Part shown: positions 1 to 4,766 of the stretch, piece by piece
Layout of the letters: the number at the start of each line of letters is the position of its first letter
Position numbering within the stretch: position 1 is the stretch's first letter
Assembly: GCA_964196195.1 (NCBI GenBank)
Contig: CAXMSE010000097.1
Span: 1 to 15,080, forward strand
Reading direction: 5' to 3'
Origin: OFTM10 sp964196195
GTDB lineage: Bacteria > Actinomycetota > Acidimicrobiia > Acidimicrobiales > Aldehydirespiratoraceae
Length of the DNA: 15,080 nucleotides
The notes under the pieces: generated by a model
What the model saw: the letters and a program-made list of their open reading frames with translations, nothing else
Database searches by the model: none
Told to the model about the DNA's origin: nothing
Program-made: the position numbers and the translations under genes

Positions 1-228
1 GCAGGCGCCCCAACGAGCTCTCACACGACGACGAACCACCGGGCAGGGGTACCCCTCCACCGGACAAACCACCCACCGGCAGTTTGACGGCTCCGTCCCC
101 CAAAGAGATCGCCCGCCCGGCCAAGACCAGGCCGCAATCGCCCCAAGCGCAGTGATGCAGCGTCCCCGATCGCCGCGTATCAGGCACCCGATAATCGCGA
201 CCGCCGCCACCCGCGCAACCCGCCCTCA
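1..228. other. Left edge, no confident gene
   Basis: No gene can be called with confidence. Plus frame 3 stays open from the window edge to a TGA at 150-152 and encodes a proline-rich tail of about 50 codons, which could be the C-terminus of a protein that starts outside the window. Plus frame 2 and one minus frame are also open here, so open frames alone do not decide it. A 12-bp perfect palindrome (AGGGGTACCCCT) lies at 45-56. The rest shows no recognisable signal. Confidence 0.3.
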
Positions 229-438
229 ATGTTCGAGGTGTCAGTTAACACCAGAACCAAGGGCCGGAGGCTCGACAGCTACCGCAGGCAACTCGTCGAC
301 AAATCAATGCTGTTGTACGACGCCGACCTGCTGAAACTGCCCGTGACTCTCACCATCATTACCGGCGGCGTCTTCGGCGGAAACTCAAAGCTGCGGTGGA
401 TGGCCTCAACGGTGCGGCCTGCCCGATCCAATTGATCT
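229..438 (+). pseudogene. Copy A of a 70-codon repeat ORF, frameshifted
   Basis: This is a homologue of the intact ORF at 2031-2243, about 88% identical in nucleotides by hand alignment over its whole length. It keeps the ATG and the sequence MFEVSV..TRTKG..LD.YRRQLVD.SMLLYDADLLKLPV. One A is missing from a run near 390 (GGAAACTC here against GGAAAACTC in copy B). From there the natural reading frame is lost and translation passes into an unrelated tail that stops at 433-435. The shifted remainder still matches copy B to its end, including the last codons before its stop (436-438). No Shine-Dalgarno sequence precedes the ATG, unlike copy B. Function is unknown; I do not recognise the family. 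Confidence 0.6.
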
Positions 439-517
439 GAAGTACACGGCTTGACACAGCACGGCTGAGCGACACCACGGGCACCGCGCTACCCACACAA
501 CTCCGCCTGATCCCGAC

Positions 518-543
518 CGCGAGGAGTCGCATTGCTGCTCGCG
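518..543. terminator. Weak inverted repeat between convergent genes
   Basis: CGCGAG at 518-523 pairs with CTCGCG at 538-543 across a 14-base loop. It sits between the end of copy A (plus strand) and the end of the DinB-like gene (minus strand), where a shared terminator would be expected. There is no T tract on either side, so this is only a candidate. The rest of 439-623 shows no recognisable feature. Confidence 0.2.
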
Positions 544-623
544 AACATGTGTGGCCTTGCGCCGCCCCGACCAATACCGGACCTCAGTGACAGGGTCGAG
601 CGCTGCGTACCGGTGCCAGTTCG

Positions 624-1142
624 TCAGTCGGGAGTGACGACCAGAGCTGTGCGCATGGTTTCTGTCATGTGGGGCAGGTAGCTCTGTTTGAGGATGTCGA
701 GAATCTGCTGGAGGTGGTCCTGATCGTGGAACGGCCACTCATGCACGAAGTCGCCGGCAGCAAAAACGCCATGTTCCCCGTAGTTGGCGGTCTTGTTCAG
801 ATCCGACGGGCTCAATGAATCGAGAAAGGTCGCCGACGCGTCCCGCTCAGCGCTGAGTTCGGCTAGCAGATGATCGAGATCGACGGCCGCGAAATTCCGC
901 GCGTTGATCGCGGCCCAGGGATCGAATGCGGCGATATCAGGCTCGCCGGCGACGATGGATGCGATGCGTTGCCGAAAAGCGTCGCTGTCGGTTGCGATGA
1001 GGTGCGCTATGACCTCAAGTACACACCACTCGCCTGGTTCTGGGCGCGCTGCGAGTAGCTCTGGATCGATGGGCTGCAAGAGGTGTTGAAGGACTCTCGG
1101 CGTGCTGCTGAGGGTCGAGGCGATGTCGGTCAGTTCGATCAC
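624..1142 (-). CDS. DinB-like domain protein
   Basis: The 172-residue product fits the DinB/YfiT-like four-helix metal-binding superfamily. The core GEWCVLEVIAHL (about 37-48) is the typical first helix with His47. The segment VHEWPFHDQDHLQQI (about 133-147) supplies His139 and His143, so all three usual metal ligands are present. Length is normal for the family. Members include thiol S-transferases that use mycothiol or bacillithiol and many proteins of unknown role; the substrate here cannot be read from sequence. The start is a GTG at 1142 with no clear Shine-Dalgarno upstream. The gene lies 88 bases downstream of the cysteine-rich gene on the same strand and may share its transcript. Fold assignment is confident, function is not. 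Confidence 0.85.
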   Translation of the reverse strand: MIELTDIASTLSSTPRVLQHLLQPIDPELLAARPEPGEWCVLEVIAHLIATDSDAFRQRIASIVAGEPDIAAFDPWAAINARNFAAVDLDHLLAELSAERDASATFLDSLSPSDLNKTANYGEHGVFAAGDFVHEWPFHDQDHLQQILDILKQSYLPHMTETMRTALVVTPD

Positions 1143-1230
1143 GTTGGTTGTCTAGCCCAGAGTTGTTGGCTTCGCCGTCGCGGGGTGAACGTCACACTCC
1201 GCCCCGAGCTTGCCGACAACCGCTTCTACA

Positions 1231-1935
1231 TCAGCGGGTCTCGGGAATTGTCCGATCATGGAGCGCCTGTGCGATTTCAACGCCGACGATGCCGCGGATC
1301 TCAGAACGCAAGCTGACCGCTACTGGTACCTCGCCAACGAACGCTGAGGGAAGGCCCTCGGGATGGGAACGCTCGGTGCAGCACCATGCGAGCTCGTCCG
1401 CACGCTCTCCCCAGTCAGTCCGCCGCCATCGTCGCAGCGTCTTCGTGCCATCCTGATCCTCGTCAACGCGGATCGGCACCTGCCAACAGATGGTGGGACG
1501 CCAGTCCAGAGGCGACTCGTCCTCGTCAAGCGCCGCCAGATACAGCGCGCATCCTTCGCCCCCACTGAAGCCGGGACGATTGTGGAAGATGCATGCTTCG
1601 TTGACGACCCGGGTGGCTTTGCCACCGTCGAGGTTGGTCGGCGCGTCCCGGAGGACGCCATTTGCCGCTGCCTCGGCGTAATTCTCGAATCGAGCTGGAT
1701 CGAGCGTGAGGCCAAGCGCTTCGATCAGCATCGCCTCGTCCTCGCCGAGAAGGTGAGCGCCCTCGCTGCAGCATCCTTGCGCCAGTTCGGGCGCCGGCAC
1801 ATCGAGAACGCCCTGGCATCCGTTGCCCCACAGGCATTGCCAATTCGAATCAGTGAAGGCCACGTCGATTCGCCAGCGTGTGCCGTCCACGGGATCGGTG
1901 AACTCCTCGAATCGTTCCGCTCTATGGGAGGACAC
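1231..1935 (-). CDS. Cysteine-rich conserved hypothetical protein
   Basis: The 234-residue product has nine cysteines, at 34, 40, 55, 56, 115, 129, 150, 185 and 186. Local patterns are CLWGNGC, GCC, ACIF, GCALY, ICWQ and WCC. The spacing, with two CC pairs, resembles proteins that hold zinc or an iron-sulfur cluster, such as the YkgJ-like CxxC/CC group, but I cannot name a family. Conserved-looking blocks include FHNRPGFSGGEGCALY (about 117-132) and RRWRRTDWGE (168-177). There is no signal peptide or membrane segment, so it is probably cytoplasmic. The start is a GTG at 1935 without an obvious Shine-Dalgarno. It is divergent from repeat copy B, 95 bases away, and is followed by the DinB-like gene. 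Metal binding is inferred from the cysteines only. Confidence 0.75.
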   Translation of the reverse strand: MSSHRAERFEEFTDPVDGTRWRIDVAFTDSNWQCLWGNGCQGVLDVPAPELAQGCCSEGAHLLGEDEAMLIEALGLTLDPARFENYAEAAANGVLRDAPTNLDGGKATRVVNEACIFHNRPGFSGGEGCALYLAALDEDESPLDWRPTICWQVPIRVDEDQDGTKTLRRWRRTDWGERADELAWCCTERSHPEGLPSAFVGEVPVAVSLRSEIRGIVGVEIAQALHDRTIPETR

Positions 1936-2030
1936 TGGTGACGACTATAGGAGAACACTTGCGAGTGCGGCACTGCGTAGTCCGGCTGCCGACTGCAGCC
2001 TCGGTCCCGCGGTGGATGAGGGGTTAACCA

Positions 2031-2243
2031 ATGTTCGAGGTGTCAGTTGACACTAGAACCAAGGGCCAGAGGCTCGATGGCTACCGCAGGCAGCTTGTCG
2101 ACGAATCAATGCTGTTGTACGACGCCGACCTGCTCAAGCTTCCCGTCGATCTGACCATCACAACCGGCGGCGTCTTCCGCGGAAAACTCAAAGCAGCAGT
2201 CGACGGCCTCAACGGAGCAGCCTGCCCGATCCAGTTGATCTGA
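2031..2243 (+). CDS. Copy B of the repeat family: intact 70-aa protein of unknown function
   Basis: This is the only intact member of the three-copy family. The ATG at 2031 is preceded by GAGGGG (2018-2023) at a 7-base spacing, and an in-frame TAA at 2025-2027 rules out an earlier start. The product begins MFEVSVDTRTKGQRLDGYRR and continues with the most conserved core, QLVDESMLLYDADLLKLPVD, then TTGGVFRGKLKAAVDGLNG, ending in CPIQLI. It has no signal peptide, membrane segment or cysteine cluster. Most differences between copies fall at third codon positions, so the reading frame was probably real and under selection. I do not recognise the family. It could be a small accessory protein or a domain copied from a larger gene elsewhere. 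It is divergent from the cysteine-rich gene and convergent with the lipoprotein gene. Confidence 0.6.
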   Translation: MFEVSVDTRTKGQRLDGYRRQLVDESMLLYDADLLKLPVDLTITTGGVFRGKLKAAVDGLNGAACPIQLI

Positions 2244-2350
2244 ATACCGACTCGCGCTGCCTGCTGCGATTGAGACCTGACGAGACCTCACACTCTGGAG
2301 AGCGGCGCTCGATATTGCACCGGATCTTGATCGGGTTCGAGGGCAATTTT

Positions 2351-2377
2351 GCGCTGTGAATATCGGGCACCACACTT
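2351..2377 (+). repeat. Left arm of inverted repeat around the lipoprotein gene
   Basis: GCGCTGTGAATATCG (2351-2365) and GCACCACACTT (2367-2377) both recur in reverse complement at 3539-3553 (one mismatch) and 3506-3516 (exact). The left arm has 1 base between the two blocks and the right arm has 22. A partial copy of the first block in the opposite orientation (CGCTCGATATTGCAC) also lies at about 2309-2323. The arms enclose the lipoprotein gene. Whether they are mobile-element ends or intergenic repeats cannot be told from one locus. Confidence 0.55.
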
Positions 2378-2431
2378 GGGCCGATACCGGGTGCGGGGTC
2401 AACCGTCGTGACGGCGCTTCGGTGACTCCAA

Positions 2432-3385
2432 TCAGTCCTCGATCGGGAGTCCGAATGGGAGCGAGCCGCGTGCACGGGTGAAGTGGTTGAACTTTCGGTG
2501 GATGTTCCCATCCTGGTGGCGGTGTACCACGATTCCCACGATCGTGAGGCCGAACGACGGATTGTCGGATCTCACTGCTTCGGCTGACCACTCGCCGTTC
2601 GTGATGATCTCGTCACCGCACCAGATGACATCGCTCGGCGTCCACGCAGGGACCATCTTGCGGACCGCATCGGTCCCCGTCCAAAAGAGTCCTTCAGGAA
2701 TGTTTGCGACTGCCGGGTCACCCGTCATTGCGGCAAGAAACTCGTCGGCGTCGCGCTCGAACCCAGCCCCCTCCAACACGCCGCAGAACTCTCGGGCCTC
2801 CGCCTGGAGCACTTGGTTCGGCTCCGCCTCATCGCGAGCGGTATCCGCTGCCGGGTTCCCATATGCGAGATGCCATTGCACCTTGCCATCGACGATCCGA
2901 AAGACCCACATCCCGACCTCGCCGGGACCGTCGAGGCTTGACGTCGACACGGGCAGCGCGATCCAATCGCCAAACACCAGGGCCGGATCACCGCAGCGGA
3001 CCTCTGAAATCTCGGTTTCAGCGACGGCGGCTACGACATCGGCGCGGCCCTGTGGGACCTCGTCGGGAAGTGATTGGCTTCCAACCCAGTCTGGCATCAC
3101 CCAGCCATCCTCAGGGACACGAGCGTAGATTGCGTCGTCCACGACCAGCTCGCCGATCTCCGGCCACGCCGCGCAGTACAGGCGAGCGACATCTTCATAG
3201 TCGGCGGGCAGATCGAACAACTCCGCCACACTCACAGGATCAGGCGCGGCAACCGACGATGGCACCGTCGCCTCCGTTCTGGATGTCGCACTGTCACCAT
3301 CGTCCGGAGACGTGCCATCCGAGCAGGCCGAAGCACCCACCAACACCAAGGAAGCAAGAACGAGCACGGACCGCGCAGCCATCAT
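2432..3385 (-). CDS. Secreted lipoprotein with two NTF2/SnoaL-like halves
   Basis: The 317-residue product begins with a short charged N-terminus, a hydrophobic stretch (SVLVLASLVLV) and the lipobox GASAC. Cleavage before Cys21 would make a membrane-anchored lipoprotein. An acidic, Ser/Thr-rich linker to about residue 50 follows. The mature part looks like two related halves, about 55-180 and 190-310. Each starts with a helix carrying a cysteine (ARLYCAAW, AREFCGVL) and ends in strand-like segments (VFRIVDGKVQWHL, IVVHRHQDGNIHRKF), in the manner of SnoaL-like/NTF2 folds. No catalytic residues are evident. The start was placed at the ATG at 3385 because GGGAGG (3391-3396) lies 5 bases upstream; the GTG at 3391 would overlap that site, and the ATG at 3382 is also possible. 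Ligand unknown. Lipoprotein call strong, fold call moderate. Confidence 0.8.
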   Translation of the reverse strand: MMAARSVLVLASLVLVGASACSDGTSPDDGDSATSRTEATVPSSVAAPDPVSVAELFDLPADYEDVARLYCAAWPEIGELVVDDAIYARVPEDGWVMPDWVGSQSLPDEVPQGRADVVAAVAETEISEVRCGDPALVFGDWIALPVSTSSLDGPGEVGMWVFRIVDGKVQWHLAYGNPAADTARDEAEPNQVLQAEAREFCGVLEGAGFERDADEFLAAMTGDPAVANIPEGLFWTGTDAVRKMVPAWTPSDVIWCGDEIITNGEWSAEAVRSDNPSFGLTIVGIVVHRHQDGNIHRKFNHFTRARGSLPFGLPIED

Positions 3386-3505
3386 GACCACCTCCCAACA
3401 CCCATTAAAGGACTTTCCGGCACACTTGGGTTGATACTTACGTCACACCTGACCCGCCCCTCCACGCAGCAATCGCACCTGCGGGGAGCCGCCCGATAGC
3501 CAGCG

Positions 3506-3553
3506 AAGTGTGGTGCGTTGAGCGGGATGAAACCCGCTCGATATTCACTGCGC
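3506..3553 (-). repeat. Right arm of inverted repeat around the lipoprotein gene
   Basis: AAGTGTGGTGC (3506-3516) and CGATATTCACTGCGC (3539-3553) are reverse complements of the left-arm blocks at 2367-2377 and 2351-2365. The 22-base insert between them contains most of a hairpin (GAGCGGG at 3520-3526 with CCCGCTC at 3533-3539). A further direct copy of CACACTTGGG, followed by TTGATAC, lies at 3421-3437, just upstream of the lipoprotein gene, and matches 2371-2387 (CACACTTGGG then CCGATAC). Together these show repeated intergenic sequence on both sides of the gene. Confidence 0.55.
3520..3539. repeat. Hairpin inside the right repeat arm
   Basis: GAGCGGG (3520-3526) and CCCGCTC (3533-3539) form a perfect 7-bp stem with a 6-base loop. 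The hairpin is present only in the right arm and accounts for most of its length difference from the left arm. There is no adjacent T tract, so it does not look like a terminator. Confidence 0.5.
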
Positions 3554-3652
3554 CGGGCGCTGGCCGAACCCACGCAGTACGGCACGTAGGCGCTCGGTTG
3601 GGCGGTCCGATCCCAGCCGCGCCGAGGCGCTCCCGGGCTGAGGACTAAACGC

Positions 3653-3768
3653 GTATTCGAGGTATCGGTCGACACTAGAACCAAGGGCCGACGACTCGAC
3701 GGCTACCGCAAGCAACTGGTCGACGAATCGATGCTGTTGCACGACGCCGACCTACTCAAGCTTCCCGC
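3653..3768 (+). pseudogene. Copy C of the repeat ORF, start lost and 3' half missing
   Basis: This segment matches codons 1-38 of copy B at about 85% nucleotide identity by hand alignment, including FEVSVDTRTKG and QLVDESMLL.DADLLKLP. The ATG of the other copies is GTA here. Homology ends abruptly at about 3768, after the codons for KLP, and the sequence continues into the unrelated FCD-like remnant. Differences from copy B again concentrate at third positions, so the copy was coding before it broke. No functional product is expected. Confidence 0.6.
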
Positions 3769-4015
3769 CTATCAGGGAACGAACTGTTCCTCGATCTCGT
3801 GGATCGTGTTTCGATGACCGTGACCCAGATGCTCGGTCGAAGCTCCCCGCCTCCACGAGCGTGGCAACTCCTTGCTTGGGCATCCATCTCACGATCGCGC
3901 CATCGCCGACGGAGAGTTGGCGTTGTTCCGTTCACTGGTCGGCCGGGGCGACCTAACGGTCGCCACTCATTTCTCCGTCAGCCACGTCATGACTCGAATT
4001 GAGGATGGGCGGTAG
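3769..4015 (+). pseudogene. Probable remnant of a GntR/FadR-type regulator (FCD domain)
   Basis: No intact ORF is present, but two adjacent frames carry protein-like sequence in register. From 3769 one frame reads LSGNELFLDLVDRVSMTVTQ, which resembles the FCD ligand-domain segment that follows the FHrai helix. From about 3842 the next frame reads LHERGNSLLG, then RAIADGE, then THFSVSHVMTRIEDGR, and stops at TAG 4013-4015. This matches the general pattern of the last FCD helices, with a frameshift near 3842-3855 and perhaps a second one. The DNA-binding half is absent: in its place, upstream of 3769, lies repeat copy C. The stop is 10 bases before the NUDIX gene, so the intact ancestor may have been its neighbour. 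Family assignment is from pattern only. Confidence 0.4.
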
Positions 4016-4025
4016 GGTCGCCGAC

Positions 4026-4766
4026 GTGACTTCCCGAGACCGAGCCGCGGCAGATCGCATCCGATTCGACGAGTGGGTTCGCTACGCCCGCGAATCGGGC
4101 GAGGTGCCGGCACTCCCCGCGGCCACCGTGGTGGTTCTGCGCGACACCGACGAAGGCCTCCAAACCCTCATGCTGCGCAAGAATTCCAATATCGCCTTCG
4201 GAGGAATGTGGGTGTTCCCCGGCGGCCGTATCGATGATGAGGACTGGGCCGGAGTCAAAGACGACGTCAGCGCGGCGCGAGTGGCCGCCGTTCGAGAAGC
4301 ACGCGAGGAGGCCAACCTGGTCGTCGACCCCGACGCACTCGTTCTGATGGCCCACTGGATTCCGCCGAGCATCGCCCCGAAACGATTCGCAACCTGGTTC
4401 TTCGCCGCCCGCGCCGGTACCGAACAGGTCCAGATCGATGATGGCGAGATTGTCGACATGGAATGGATGACACCGGCCAATTGCCTCCAGCGCCATCACC
4501 AAGGCGAGATCGAACTCGTGCCCCCCACTTGGGTCACCCTCCACACGATCAGCACCTTCGACACCGTCGACACCGCTCTCGCCGAGCTTGACGCCCGGCC
4601 GCCGCGGCACCACGCAACCCGGGCCTCGAAGACCGAACGTGGACTCGTGGTGATGTGGCAGGGCGACGTTAGTTTCGAGTCCGGCAACGTGGACCTCGAA
4701 GGTCCACGGCATCGCCTGGAGATGTTTGAGGACGGCTACCACTACCTCGACAGCGGAGCGGTCTAG
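4026..4766 (+). CDS. NUDIX hydrolase (NUDT19/CoA-diphosphatase-like)
   Basis: The 246-residue product carries the NUDIX fold. A strand PALPAATVVVLRD (about 28-40) is followed by MWVFPGGRIDDEDW (61-74) and the catalytic helix AAVREAREEANLV (87-99), which has the REx2EE metal-binding core. The Gly-to-Glu spacing is longer than in the short 23-residue Nudix box because of an acidic insert (about 74-85). That layout, with FGGMWVFPGGR, resembles NUDT19/NUDT7-type acyl-CoA or nucleoside-diphosphate hydrolases; the substrate cannot be fixed. The GTG at 4026 is preferred because AGGG (4014-4017) lies 8 bases upstream. An ATG at 4005 and a TTG at 3999 are in frame and possible. It is first in a three-gene operon; its stop abuts the next start. 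Confidence 0.88.
   Translation: MTSRDRAAADRIRFDEWVRYARESGEVPALPAATVVVLRDTDEGLQTLMLRKNSNIAFGGMWVFPGGRIDDEDWAGVKDDVSAARVAAVREAREEANLVVDPDALVLMAHWIPPSIAPKRFATWFFAARAGTEQVQIDDGEIVDMEWMTPANCLQRHHQGEIELVPPTWVTLHTISTFDTVDTALAELDARPPRHHATRASKTERGLVVMWQGDVSFESGNVDLEGPRHRLEMFEDGYHYLDSGAV

Noticed and set aside
229..3768. An integron cassette array with attC sites between genes
   Set aside because: The repeats are coding-type sequences about 200 bp long without paired GTTRRRY/RYYYAAC core sites. One GTTAAC near 2023 is isolated, and no integrase is present.
1..4025. Insertion sequence or transposase gene that would explain the repeats
   Set aside because: No DDE, serine or tyrosine recombinase motifs were seen in any frame. 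The inverted repeats enclose only the lipoprotein gene.
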